Of a DNA stretch of 64,000 bases, positions 1-8,731 are shown in pieces. The DNA is taken from the NCBI RefSeq assembly GCF_001832905.1, contig NZ_MKIR01000024.1:1-64000 (forward strand), read 5' to 3'. Within the stretch, counting starts at the first letter, position 1. Every line of letters begins with the position of its first letter. Source of the stretch: Floricoccus tropicus (lineage in GTDB: Bacteria; Bacillota; Bacilli; Lactobacillales; Streptococcaceae). A program made the translations under genes and the position numbers. The notes under the pieces were generated by a model that was not told where the DNA came from, ran no database searches, and saw only the letters and a program-made list of their open reading frames with translations.

Positions 1-46
1 TTCACAAGTTCTTTTCGTTGATTGCTTCATCCTTGACAGTGTTATT

Positions 47-75
47 ATCTTATCACTACCTAATTTATTTGTCAA
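47..75 (-). promoter_or_regulatory. Strong sigma-A promoter pointing off the left edge
   Basis: On the minus strand TTGACA (70-75) is followed after 17 bases by TAAGAT (47-52). This is close to the sigma-A consensus. Transcription would start about position 40 and leave the window. The 40 or so bases downstream contain no start codon with a ribosome binding site, so a long untranslated leader or a stable-RNA operon is plausible, but that is inference. Confidence 0.6.
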
Positions 76-670
76 TAACTTTTTTAGAATTTCACAAAAT
101 CATTGTTAAACAAATAATTAATTCATCATGAGACAACTTGACTAGTTTATCACGTAGGTAAATTTGTGTCAACAATTTTTTAACAATTTTCATTTTTATT
201 TCATAATACTGAAAATGATTTTGATAGTTTTTAAAGTATATTTTTCATATCGTTTCATAAATAGTCAGAGTTATCCAATAAGAACTTTGGTTTATTTAAT
301 TATATATTTATATGAAAATTAATAAAAGTTAATATAGATATAAGATTTTAATGTATTCAACCTCATATTTATATTTTAACTTTACATAAATATAGGTCGT
401 CATTATTTAGATATAATTTACTTAATTAGTTTTAGAAATAAATATGTCAATATTAAGTAGTTATCTTCTATTTTTTTATTAGATATTAAGATGATTCATT
501 ATTTATGTATATATATAGAAGAAAAGTTAGTTTAAAAATCTGTATTCAACCTCAACAGTTGTACATAATTTTCTATTTTTTGATTATCTGTTGTAATAAA
601 TAAGAAATATTTGAAACCAAACTTATACATATATCCCATATCATTGTAATATTACTTTGTTTTAATATGT
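76..670. other. AT-rich non-coding stretch upstream of the LysM gene
   Basis: I see no coding region here on either strand. The stretch is very AT-rich. It contains a 14-base direct repeat, TGTATTCAACCTCA, at 352-365 and 541-554. A weak promoter candidate for the LysM gene is TATACA (624-629), 17 bases, TAATAT (647-652), which would give a leader of about 70 bases. No riboswitch or tRNA was recognised. Confidence 0.5.
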
Positions 671-727
671 TTGTACAAGAAAATAAAAACAAACATATTA
701 AAACACAAAAGGAGATTCATTTTACTT

Positions 728-1384
728 ATGAATATTAAATCAATATTAGCAACTGGTGCAGTATTAGGAACGGCAGCTTTTGGTGCCACTTCAGCAAATG
801 CAGAAACAATCTCTCATAAAATTGTATCTGGTGATACTCTTTCATCTATTTCTCAAAAATACCTTGGAAGTGCTGATTACGTTAAAACACTTGCTAGCCT
901 GAATAAAATTCAAGATGCTAATCTAATCTATGTTGGAGAAGTAATTAAGTTTGATACTGACAACTTAACTGTGACTTTCACTAATACAAATACTAACGAA
1001 GAAAAAACTGTTTCACTTCAAGATGCTGCTCCTGCAACTCAAGAAGTTGTTACTTCTGTGACTGAGGAAGTTGTTACTCCTGCCGTAGCCCAAGCTCCTG
1101 TTGAAACTACATATACTGCACAACCTGCACAACCAGTAAAACAAGAAACTTCCTACACTGGTAATTCTTCATCTGCTAAAGAATGGATTGCACAAAAAGA
1201 ATCTTCTGGTTCTTACTCAGCAACTAACGGACGTTACATTGGACGATATCAATTAGATTCATCTTATTTAAAAGGTGATTACAGCCCTGCTAACCAAGAA
1301 CGTGTAGCAGATGCTTATGTTAGTGGACGTTATGGTTCATGGGAAGGTGCTCTATCTTTCTGGCAAGCAAATGGTTGGTACTAA
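728..1384 (+). CDS. Secreted LysM protein with a lysozyme/transglycosylase-like C-terminal domain
   Basis: A 218-residue exported cell-wall protein. The start at 728 is chosen because AAAAGGAGA lies at 708-715 and a good signal peptide begins there, ending with ANA before ET at about residue 27. An upstream in-frame TTG at 671 is ignored. Residues about 28-73 form one LysM domain (SGDTLSSISQKYLG, then LNKIQDANLIYVGE), which binds peptidoglycan glycan. A Thr/Pro/Gln-rich linker follows. The last 70 residues (WIAQKESSGSYSATNGRYIG and onward) resemble the small transglycosylase-like domain of IsaA- and aggregation-promoting-factor-type proteins, with the Glu of QKESSG as candidate catalytic acid. 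It is monocistronic, with a terminator at 1458. A role in wall turnover is inferred from the family. Confidence 0.85.
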   Translation: MNIKSILATGAVLGTAAFGATSANAETISHKIVSGDTLSSISQKYLGSADYVKTLASLNKIQDANLIYVGEVIKFDTDNLTVTFTNTNTNEEKTVSLQDAAPATQEVVTSVTEEVVTPAVAQAPVETTYTAQPAQPVKQETSYTGNSSSAKEWIAQKESSGSYSATNGRYIGRYQLDSSYLKGDYSPANQERVADAYVSGRYGSWEGALSFWQANGWY

Positions 1385-1457
1385 AATAAATTTCAGTTTA
1401 ATATAAAATAAATAATAACAGTATAGAGATAGATTTAAATTAAAGTATAGAGATATG

Positions 1458-1483
1458 AAGTAGCCTGTAAGGGCTACTTTTTT
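1458..1483 (+). terminator. Rho-independent terminator of the LysM gene
   Basis: AAGTAGCC pairs with GGCTACTT around a six-base loop and is followed by a T run. Confidence 0.8.
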
Positions 1484-1582
1484 GTTTGTAAACTAATTTT
1501 CATGTTTATTAATTCATATATATGTAAATATTTGCTATTATCTTAAGTAACAAGAACTTATAAAAAATTAGAAAGTTACTTT

Positions 1583-3121
1583 ATGAATAAAATTATAGAA
1601 ACATTTATTGAGAGAAAAGACGATCTTTTCAAAGCCTTAATACAACACGTATCCATTTCATTAACAGCCTTAATCATTGCAGTAATTATTGCACTACCTT
1701 TAGCTATATTCTTTTCTCGCTATAAAAAAGGGGCTGAATTCATTCTTCAAGTAACAAGTGTTCTTCAAACTATACCTTCACTTGCATTGCTAGGTCTGCT
1801 CATCCCTTTTGTTGGTATTGGAACGACACCTGCTCTTATTGCATTGATAATATATGCTTTACTACCTATTTTCCAAAGCACATATATTGGACTTTCAGAA
1901 ATTGACCCTTCATTAGAAGAGGCAGGTACTGCTTTTGGTATGAGTAGAATGCAAAAACTAGTAAAATTTGAGTTACCAATTGCTATGCCAGTAATAATTT
2001 CAGGTATTAGAACTGCCTTAGTTTTAATAATTGGAACTGCTACTCTTGCCGCTTTAGTCGGAGCTGGTGGTCTGGGTTCATTTATACTTTTAGGTATTGA
2101 CAGAAATGATCCTTCGTTAACAATTATTGGGGCCACTTGTTCAGCACTTCTTGCAATAATATTCAGTAGCTTTATAAAATTTCTTCAAAATAAATCTTTT
2201 AAAACTATAATTTTAGTTATGCTTTCTTTTATTTTATTAATAAGTGGAGGTGTTCTTGTAAAAAATATTAATAATAGGCAAGCTAAGACAATAACAATTG
2301 CTGGTAAACTTGGTGCTGAACCGGAAATTATTATTAATATGTATAAGGAGCTAATTGAAGAAGAAAATCCCAATGTTGATGTTAAATTAAAGGAAAACTT
2401 TGGTAAAACTAGCTTTCTTTTCAATGCTTTAAAGGCAGGACAAATAGATATCTATCCGGAATTTACAGGAACAGTCTTGGAGAGTTTGGTCGATGTTCCA
2501 CATGAAACAAAAATTGACAAAAGTGCTGAGGGTACATACAAACTTGCTAAAGAATTACTTAAAAAAGAAGATAATATGGCTTATCTTGAACCAATGGAGT
2601 ATGAAAATACATACGCACTTGCTGTTAAAAAAGAATTTGCTGATAGCAATAATTTAAAAGATATAAGTGATTTAAAAAAGATTAGTCAAAATCTTAAAGG
2701 TGGCTTCACACTTGAATTTATTGATAGGGAAGATGGATTAAAAGGAATTGAAAAAACTTATAATATAGGAATACCTAGTGTTCAGTCTATGGAGCCTGCT
2801 CTTAGATATCAAGCAATTAATAAGGGAGATATCAATTTAATTGACGCATACTCTACAGACAGTGAAATAAGGCAATATAACCTAGTTACTCTGAAAGACG
2901 ACAAAGGTATTTTCCCAGCCTACCAAGGCGCGCCTCTTATGACACAAAAATTTAAGGATGCTAATCCAGAAGTTGTCAAGGCTCTCGATATGTTAGCCGG
3001 TCGTGTGACTGAGGATCAGATGATAGAGATGAACTACCAGGTCAATGTTAAGGGACGTAAGACTCATGATGTCGCCCATGACTATTTAGTCAAAGAAGGA
3101 CTTGTGGGGGAAAAGAAATGA
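1583..3121 (+). CDS. ABC importer permease fused to its substrate-binding domain (EgtU/ChoS type)
   Basis: A 512-residue fusion. Residues about 1-210 form a binding-protein-dependent permease with around six membrane segments and the cytoplasmic EAA loop (EEAGTAFGMSRMQKL). A further membrane segment near 208-225 leads to an external solute-binding domain from about residue 235 (ITIAGKLGAEPEIIINM) to the end, of the glycine-betaine/choline (OpuAC) fold. The length matches pneumococcal EgtU (ergothioneine) and lactococcal ChoS (choline) fusions. Sequence reading alone cannot choose between these substrates. The stop overlaps the start of the ATPase gene (ATGA), so the two are translationally coupled. 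No strong Shine-Dalgarno sequence is visible before the ATG. Confidence 0.88.
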   Translation: MNKIIETFIERKDDLFKALIQHVSISLTALIIAVIIALPLAIFFSRYKKGAEFILQVTSVLQTIPSLALLGLLIPFVGIGTTPALIALIIYALLPIFQSTYIGLSEIDPSLEEAGTAFGMSRMQKLVKFELPIAMPVIISGIRTALVLIIGTATLAALVGAGGLGSFILLGIDRNDPSLTIIGATCSALLAIIFSSFIKFLQNKSFKTIILVMLSFILLISGGVLVKNINNRQAKTITIAGKLGAEPEIIINMYKELIEEENPNVDVKLKENFGKTSFLFNALKAGQIDIYPEFTGTVLESLVDVPHETKIDKSAEGTYKLAKELLKKEDNMAYLEPMEYENTYALAVKKEFADSNNLKDISDLKKISQNLKGGFTLEFIDREDGLKGIEKTYNIGIPSVQSMEPALRYQAINKGDINLIDAYSTDSEIRQYNLVTLKDDKGIFPAYQGAPLMTQKFKDANPEVVKALDMLAGRVTEDQMIEMNYQVNVKGRKTHDVAHDYLVKEGLVGEKK

Positions 3122-4068
3122 AAAATATTATTGAATTCAAAGATGTAAATAAAAATTATGACCAGAAAAAGGCTCTTAAAGATATTAATTTACAAATAAG
3201 AGAGGGGGAAATTTTTGTATTAGTTGGTCCATCTGGAAGTGGTAAGACTACTAGTTTAAAGATGATTAATGGATTAATACCTGTAACAAGTGGGGAGATT
3301 TTATTCAAAGGTAAGGATATTCATGAATATGATCTTCAGAAAATGCGTTGGCAAATGGGCTATGTTTTGCAACAAATTGCTCTTTTCCCTAATATGACTG
3401 TTAAGGAAAATATTGAGCTTATACCATCTATGCTTAAATGGTCGAAAGAAGATATGAAAGATCTTGCAAGTAAATTGTTACAAGAGGTTGGGTTAAATCC
3501 TGAAAAATATCTCAAACGTTATCCCAAAGAACTATCTGGGGGAGAGCAGCAAAGAGTTGGTATTATTCGTGCTATTGCATCTAAGCCCGATATTATTCTT
3601 ATGGATGAACCATTCAGTGCATTAGACCCTATCTCTCGTGAGTCCCTCCAAAATTTAGTTCTTGATATTCATCAAAATTTGCAAACAACGATTGTATTTG
3701 TAACTCATAATATGCAAGAAGCATTACTTCTAGCGGATAGAATTGCGATTATGCGAGACGGACAAATTATTCAGTGCGATACTCCAGAAAATATTTCAAA
3801 TAATCCTGCTAATGATTTTGTTCGTGACTTCTTTAAGGAAACTCACAATGTTGAGGATGGAAAAGAAAGTATATTGCAATTTTTATCCAATAGACCAATG
3901 CTTGCTGCAAATATTGATGACAAAGCTCCTCAAATAAATATAAATTCAAAAATGACTGATGTATTTTCACTTCTATCAAAAAATGTCATTATCAATATAG
4001 AGGATAATGGAAAAAATATCGCTTCTTTATCACAAGATTTAGTCTTCAAATATTTAAGCGAGAAATGA
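3118..4068 (+). CDS. ABC importer ATPase (EgtV/ChoQ/ProV type)
   Basis: A 316-residue ATPase that should power the permease/binding-protein fusion encoded just upstream. Walker A GPSGSGKT is at 37-44, the Q-loop in GYVLQQ near 82-86, the signature LSGGEQQ at 139-145, and Walker B IILMDEP at 159-165 with the switch His in VTHN near 196. About 75 residues follow the nucleotide-binding domain. They look like a degenerate regulatory tail rather than the two full CBS domains of the osmotic OpuAA/BusAA ATPases, which favours the EgtV/ChoQ class. It starts by an ATGA overlap and ends by an ATGA overlap with the kinase-like gene, so the three genes form one operon. Confidence 0.88.
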   Translation: MKNIIEFKDVNKNYDQKKALKDINLQIREGEIFVLVGPSGSGKTTSLKMINGLIPVTSGEILFKGKDIHEYDLQKMRWQMGYVLQQIALFPNMTVKENIELIPSMLKWSKEDMKDLASKLLQEVGLNPEKYLKRYPKELSGGEQQRVGIIRAIASKPDIILMDEPFSALDPISRESLQNLVLDIHQNLQTTIVFVTHNMQEALLLADRIAIMRDGQIIQCDTPENISNNPANDFVRDFFKETHNVEDGKESILQFLSNRPMLAANIDDKAPQININSKMTDVFSLLSKNVIINIEDNGKNIASLSQDLVFKYLSEK

Positions 4069-4076
4069 GGAACATT

Positions 4077-4607
4077 ATGAAAATAATCTCAATTGCTGCT
4101 GTCAGTGGTGGCGGAAAAACAACTATTGTAAATGCTCTTAAGAAAAAATTAGGCGATATTAATACTCTTTATTTTGATGATTATACTTTTGAATCTGAAG
4201 TCGAAAATTTCAACAATTGGGTACTAGAAGGTGCTGATTATAATGTTTGGAATCTCGAACCATTAATAAAAGACATTGAAAAAATTATTATTGAAGATAA
4301 ATGTGATTTATTAATTTTAGATTATCCTTTTGCTTATTTAAATGACAAAATTAAAGGCTATATTGATTTCTCTATATTTATTGACACTCCTCTTGATATT
4401 GCATTGGCTAGAAGAATTTTAAGAGATTTTAAAAATTCCTCAGCTAGTGAAATTAGAAAAGAGTTACAAATTTATTTGAACTTTGCTCGAATTGCATTTA
4501 CTCAAATGCAAAAAGATGTTCTTCCATCTTCTGATTTAGTTATTGATGGTTCAAAATCAATTGAAGAAATAGTTGATGAAATAATATTAAACTTTTATTC
4601 AATCTAA
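4077..4607 (+). CDS. Uridine-kinase-like P-loop NTPase, third gene of the EgtUV-type operon
   Basis: A small P-loop kinase of about 176 residues. The N-terminus IISIAAVSGGGKTTIVNAL contains a Walker A of the form AxxxxGKT. LLILDYPF is a Walker-B-like strand, and the stretch around ALARRILRDF resembles the Arg-rich lid of nucleoside/nucleotide kinases. Two starts are possible: ATG 4065, overlapping the ATPase stop, and ATG 4077, which has GAGGA at 4068-4072 in good spacing and is preferred. The substrate is unknown. Overlap with the transporter genes suggests it may phosphorylate a related small molecule, but that is inference. A terminator follows directly. Confidence 0.7.
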   Translation: MKIISIAAVSGGGKTTIVNALKKKLGDINTLYFDDYTFESEVENFNNWVLEGADYNVWNLEPLIKDIEKIIIEDKCDLLILDYPFAYLNDKIKGYIDFSIFIDTPLDIALARRILRDFKNSSASEIRKELQIYLNFARIAFTQMQKDVLPSSDLVIDGSKSIEEIVDEIILNFYSI

Positions 4608-4610
4608 AAA

Positions 4611-4640
4611 ACTCAAGGTCGTCCGGCCTTGAGTCTTTTT
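4611..4640. terminator. Bidirectional terminator between convergent genes
   Basis: ACTCAAGG pairs with CCTTGAGT around an eight-base loop. T runs lie on both strands, serving the kinase gene on the plus strand and the AAA ATPase pseudogene on the minus strand. Confidence 0.8.
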
Positions 4641-4641
4641 A

Positions 4642-5364
4642 TCAATCAAATAATTTTGAAAAGAGTAATTCTTTGTCTTCATAAAAAAGTTTTAACAATT
4701 GATATGGTTTACTATCCTGATAGTTAATTTCAAGTGAACTGTCTGAATCAAGTGAGATAATTTGTGCACCTGGAAGTGAAAGCAACAATGGTGAATGTGT
4801 TGCAATGATAATCTGTGAACCCTCATCAGCAAGTTCTTTTAGACTGACCATTAGTGATAATTACCTTTGCATGGATAAAGCAGACTCTGGTTCATCTAGA
4901 ATATAAAGTCCATCACCTCTAAATCTATTATTAACGAGATTTAAAAAACTTTCTCCATGTGACTGCTCATGTGATGCCTTTCCTCCCCATTCTATAAATC
5001 CATTTTCAATACCAATCCCAATATCTTGAGCATTACTTGCTACATTGTAAAAACTTTCAGCTCTAAGAAAGAAACCATCTTTAGCATGTCTAAAAGATTT
5101 AGCTAATCTTATAGAAGAATAAAGAGGTGAATGTGTATCATGAGTTGAAAAATTGAAATTTTTACTCCCCCCTTCAGGATTAAAACCCCAATTTACAGCA
5201 ATTGCTTCAAGTAAGGTAGATTTTCCACTTCCATTTTCACCTGTAAATATTGTTATTGGACTAGTAAAATCAAGCTCTTTAAATTTCTTTAAACCATCGA
5301 TTTCAAATAGATAAGAATCCTTATCAAATCCATCTAAATATATTCGACTGATAAAATTTTCCAT
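4642..5364 (-). pseudogene. AAA/ABC-type ATPase interrupted by one in-frame ochre codon
   Basis: A family of about 240-residue stand-alone ATPases. Walker A GENGSGKST is near residue 46, the signature-like SHGESFL near 139, Walker B LYILDEPESAL near 154, and the switch-His segment IIIATHSPLLLSLPG lies in the distal part. The reading frame is continuous from 5364 to 4642 except for TAA at 4863-4861, after ALSMQR. The family normally has Gln there (RQL), and CAA to TAA is a single transition. A restart at ATG 4851 would lack Walker A and B. The gene is therefore probably inactive, though everything else is intact, which suggests a recent lesion. The cellular role of this family is not established. 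Confidence 0.85.
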
Positions 5365-5401
5365 GATATCTCAATCCCCCTTTTTCCAATATTCTAGCAC
5401 A

Positions 5402-6532
5402 TTATTTAATATAAGAACGTTTTTCTTTTTGATAAACAAAAATATTTGAAAGTAAGGCTACTGAAAGAAAGATTAGCATTAAAAATAGAAGATTAGTTTG
5501 GAAATTATTTGAGATGAAAACTCTATCTTGTATACTTAAGAATTCAAGTACTGATTGATTCTTAACTAGTGATAAATTACCAATCTTTGTAAGAAATGGT
5601 TTATTGAATTTATCAAAGATAAGAGGTAGTAAGTATAAACCAACTGATATGGCCAGAACAGGAAATGATGCTTTGCTTAATGATGAAAGCAATATAGTAA
5701 TAGCTGATATTACCAAAAGTCCAGTGAACTGAAGTAACAATAATAAAATATACACTTGAAATTGATTTAATTCTACTGGGAAGGTAAATACTTCAAGCAT
5801 AAAGTTAAGTTGTATACTAGTATTCCATCCTAGACTACTTGAATAGTATAGAAATATGGCATATGTTAATAGATTTGCTAAAATAAATATTCCGTTTGCT
5901 ATCGTAAATCCTGCTAAAATCTTGGCTGAAATAAGTTTTGAACGACCGTATTTAGTTGTCAGTAATATTTGATTAATATTTTTTTCAGTATCTCCTGCAA
6001 AAATCCCTGCTAATAGAATAATAGTAAAAATAACTATAGCCATTATCACCATACTAGTAGCATTATATAAGTCATACCATCCATAATAACTACTAGTGTA
6101 GAGTGGTTTATTAAATTTAGGAAAGTTAAGGTCAGAGATTTTTTTCAAATCAATATCCTTAACTCTAAGTGTAGTACCACTTTTCACAGCTTGGTCAAGC
6201 TTAACATAAGAATTTCTATCCTCAGAACTTTTATCAAAATTATCAAATATGAACCAAGTATATACATCCATATTATTTTCTAATTTATATTTACCTGTCT
6301 TCCTTTCATCTTGAAATTTGACCATATAATCATCTATTATTTGTTTAAGTTTTTCATCTGTGAAGTCTCCTTCGTGACTTTTTGCCACCTGTTGAGCATT
6401 GTCATTTAGTCTTGATACCTCAAAATTTAGGAAGTAAATCCCTGTAAGTGCTAATAAAAAAATTACAAAAGAACCTATAAATAATTTTGTTTTTAGTATT
6501 TTTTTTATTTCAAATTTGTAAATATTAAACAT
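5402..6532 (-). CDS. ABC-2 type exporter permease
   Basis: A 376-residue membrane protein. One N-terminal membrane segment (KLFIGSFVIFLLALTGIYFL) is followed by an external region of about 120 residues (residues 35-155). Five further membrane segments then form the ABC-2 permease core. The gene lies directly after its ATPase gene, with three bases between the ATPase stop and this ATG, and a ribosome binding site inside the ATPase end. With the ATPase it should form a two-component exporter of the type seen in bacteriocin immunity or antimicrobial resistance. The substrate is unknown. Confidence 0.8.
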   Translation of the reverse strand: MFNIYKFEIKKILKTKLFIGSFVIFLLALTGIYFLNFEVSRLNDNAQQVAKSHEGDFTDEKLKQIIDDYMVKFQDERKTGKYKLENNMDVYTWFIFDNFDKSSEDRNSYVKLDQAVKSGTTLRVKDIDLKKISDLNFPKFNKPLYTSSYYGWYDLYNATSMVIMAIVIFTIILLAGIFAGDTEKNINQILLTTKYGRSKLISAKILAGFTIANGIFILANLLTYAIFLYYSSSLGWNTSIQLNFMLEVFTFPVELNQFQVYILLLLLQFTGLLVISAITILLSSLSKASFPVLAISVGLYLLPLIFDKFNKPFLTKIGNLSLVKNQSVLEFLSIQDRVFISNNFQTNLLFLMLIFLSVALLSNIFVYQKEKRSYIK

Positions 6533-6534
6533 TT

Positions 6535-7401
6535 TTATACCTCTTCCTGAAAATATCTTAAATATAAGTCCTCTAAAGTAGCATCTGCTCTCACTGCATC
6601 TCCTGCTGGCCTAGTTTCAGAGATTATTCTTAAAAGCACTCCGCCAGTATCATGTCTTTGATTGATAACTGTATATTCTTTACGGTAATCTTTGACATCA
6701 CGCGCACTTACATTTACCTCCCATACCAATCCCTCAATTTCAGAAAGTAGTTCTTGTGCTGTTCCTATATTCTTAATTTGACCATTTTTCAAAATAATAA
6801 TCTCGTCAGCAATATATTCAACATCTGAAACAATGTGGGTCGATAGAAGAACAATATTATCTTCAGCAATTTCACTAATCATATTTCTAAAACGAACACG
6901 TTCTTTAGGATCAAGTCCAACTGTTGGTTCATCAATAATTAATACCTTTGGATCATCTAATATAGCTTGAGCAATTCCTAATCTTTGTTTCATACCACCA
7001 GATAATGTCTTTATCTTCTTTTTGGATAAATTTCGATTAAGACCCACCTTATCTAAGACCTCAAAAGTCTTATTTTTTGCAATTTTTTTATTCATACCAT
7101 TCAAGGTAGCCATGTAAAGCATGAAGTCAATCACTGTAAACTCTGGATAGTAAGAAAAATCTTGAGGAAGGTAAGCCAAGTCATCCAAAAATTCTTTATT
7201 ATTTACAATATTCTTTTCATTATAAGTAATTTCACCTTTTGAAGTTCTACTAACATTACAAATCATCTCCATTAATGTTGATTTACCTGCACCGTTCGCT
7301 CCTAATAATCCGTAAAGTCCTGGTCCTAAAGTCAGATTTATGTCATCAATAACTAACTTATCTCCATAAGATTTACTTACATTTTTAATTTCTAAATTCA
7401 T
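6535..7401 (-). CDS. ABC transporter ATPase of the exporter pair
   Basis: A 288-residue nucleotide-binding protein. The start at 7401 is chosen because AAGG lies about ten bases upstream. An in-frame TTG at 7419 would overlap that site. Walker A GANGAGKST is near residue 38, the signature LSGGMKQR near 134, and Walker B VLIIDEPTVGLDP near 154. The N-terminal domain is typical of CcmA/BcrA-type export ATPases, followed by about 80 residues of variable tail. Repeated TGTAAAT words lie just upstream (7441-7482) and may be an operator. It is translationally linked to the permease. Confidence 0.85.
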   Translation of the reverse strand: MNLEIKNVSKSYGDKLVIDDINLTLGPGLYGLLGANGAGKSTLMEMICNVSRTSKGEITYNEKNIVNNKEFLDDLAYLPQDFSYYPEFTVIDFMLYMATLNGMNKKIAKNKTFEVLDKVGLNRNLSKKKIKTLSGGMKQRLGIAQAILDDPKVLIIDEPTVGLDPKERVRFRNMISEIAEDNIVLLSTHIVSDVEYIADEIIILKNGQIKNIGTAQELLSEIEGLVWEVNVSARDVKDYRKEYTVINQRHDTGGVLLRIISETRPAGDAVRADATLEDLYLRYFQEEV

Positions 7402-7440
7402 AATTTTTCCTTCTTTCAATTTGTATGTATTATGATTTTT

Positions 7441-7482
7441 TGTGTAAATTTAATTGACAATTGTGTAAATATATATGTAAAT
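7441..7482. promoter_or_regulatory. Repeated TGTGTAAAT words upstream of the ABC exporter
   Basis: TGTGTAAAT occurs at 7441-7449 and 7462-7470, 21 bases apart. TGTAAAT recurs at 7476-7482, 12 bases after the inner word of the second copy. Direct repeats at helical spacing upstream of an exporter gene fit a response-regulator binding region. The binding protein is unknown. Confidence 0.4.
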
Positions 7483-7488
7483 ACAGCT

Positions 7489-8511
7489 TTACAATTTTGG
7501 TATTTTCAGTATTCTATGATTAAATATTGAACTATTTATAATTTTATCTACTATAAAAATACAAACTAGGCAACTACTTAGAGTTGATATAAATAAAGGA
7601 AAACCTTGAAACTTCTCTACCCCACTATTTTCAACACTCACTTTTATTATTTCCAAAAACATAGGATGTAGGAGGAACAATTTCTTGCTGTAGCTTCTTA
7701 AAATCCAAGATTTATTCCATTTGAATTTTGATTGGATGATTAGTAGAAATATTATCGGTACCAGAATAATTAAGCTAAAGATAAAATTTTTGTCATATCC
7801 TTGATTATTGAATATTACTTTTCCTTCCAAACAATAAATGAAGATTGAAATTATTAGTTTTACAAGGATATTTTGCTTGAAAATTTTCGCCTGCTGAAAG
7901 TCGTGAATGATAAAACCAAGGAGGATAAAGATGAAAGCAAAGAATAGACCATTTTTACTGGTAAAGAGGATGCTTTTATATTGATCGAACATTTGACCTA
8001 GAGCTGTTCCCCTGGTATATGATGAATATGTTTCTAGAGCGCCAAAGCTATAGAGGATAAATCCTAAGACTAGTAGTAATTTGTAGGATAGGTATTTTTT
8101 CAACTTTTCAACTAACCATATGGCAAATATGAGGGCTGGGAAGTACCAGAGATGGTAGCAGACACCAAGATACAATAAGGCGAAGATGAGAGCTAATGGA
8201 TAGTATTTCGCCTCTATATTGAAGGTAGAGAGCATTTGTAGCCCATAGGGTAGATAGACGATCGACCATAGTAAGTACGTTTTGAGCTGACTTTTGACAT
8301 ACGTTGGGAGATAGTTAGGGGTAGATAGTGACATCTTACGGTAAAAGTATCCGTTTGTTATAAGAAATAGTGGGACGGCTATTCGGCAAAGTCCTGATTT
8401 TAAAATAAATTGTGCCAAGTCGTTTTCAAACATTCGTCCTGAGTGTATGAAGATTATTAATATTGATGATATAAATTGACTTATATCTAGTCCAGAATAT
8501 TTTTCCTTCAT
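7489..8511 (-). CDS. Acyltransferase-3 family membrane protein
   Basis: A 340-residue polytopic protein with about ten hydrophobic segments. It begins with the family hallmark: a first segment ending in a catalytic-type His (QFISSILIIFIHSGRMF), then a short loop and RIAVPLFLITNGYF. These match the OafA/YrhL-type O-acyltransferase domain, which transfers acyl groups to sugars or serine-type acceptors at the membrane. No extracellular SGNH domain is fused. Two genes of the exporter operon follow on the same strand, but an 87-base gap and the repeats there suggest separate control. The substrate cannot be named. Confidence 0.75.
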   Translation of the reverse strand: MKEKYSGLDISQFISSILIIFIHSGRMFENDLAQFILKSGLCRIAVPLFLITNGYFYRKMSLSTPNYLPTYVKSQLKTYLLWSIVYLPYGLQMLSTFNIEAKYYPLALIFALLYLGVCYHLWYFPALIFAIWLVEKLKKYLSYKLLLVLGFILYSFGALETYSSYTRGTALGQMFDQYKSILFTSKNGLFFAFIFILLGFIIHDFQQAKIFKQNILVKLIISIFIYCLEGKVIFNNQGYDKNFIFSLIILVPIIFLLIIQSKFKWNKSWILRSYSKKLFLLHPMFLEIIKVSVENSGVEKFQGFPLFISTLSSCLVCIFIVDKIINSSIFNHRILKIPKL

Positions 8512-8731
8512 ATCTTTCCCTCCCCTAATATTTATATATTTAATATAAAATCTAAAGGAGTAATATTAAAGAAATGAAGAATAACATGTCAGAATTTGAT
8601 GAGAAACAGTAGCTAACATGTATAAAAAAGACCCGTAACAAATTGTTGCAGGCGCGTGGTTAAGCTATTTCTAAATATATGTACTTTTTTATATGATATA
8701 ATTGATTTAATAAATAAATGGAGCACGTGTC
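8512..8731. other. Intergenic divergent promoter region
   Basis: Lies between the leftward acyltransferase gene and the rightward XRE-family gene. TATAAT at 8697-8702 is a good -10 element for the rightward gene and is followed by GGAG at 8719-8722 before ATG 8732. No other gene is seen. Confidence 0.5.

Noticed and set aside
14-670. WalR/VicR boxes upstream of the LysM gene
   Set aside because: Single TGTAAT words occur (for example near 645) but none forms the direct repeat at the required spacing.
671-727. TTG start of the LysM protein at 671
   Set aside because: It would put a highly basic stretch before the signal peptide and places AAAAGGAGA inside the gene.
8711-8726. CACGTG near the XRE gene start as a parS core
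   Set aside because: The flanks do not contain the GTTTC/GAAAC arms.
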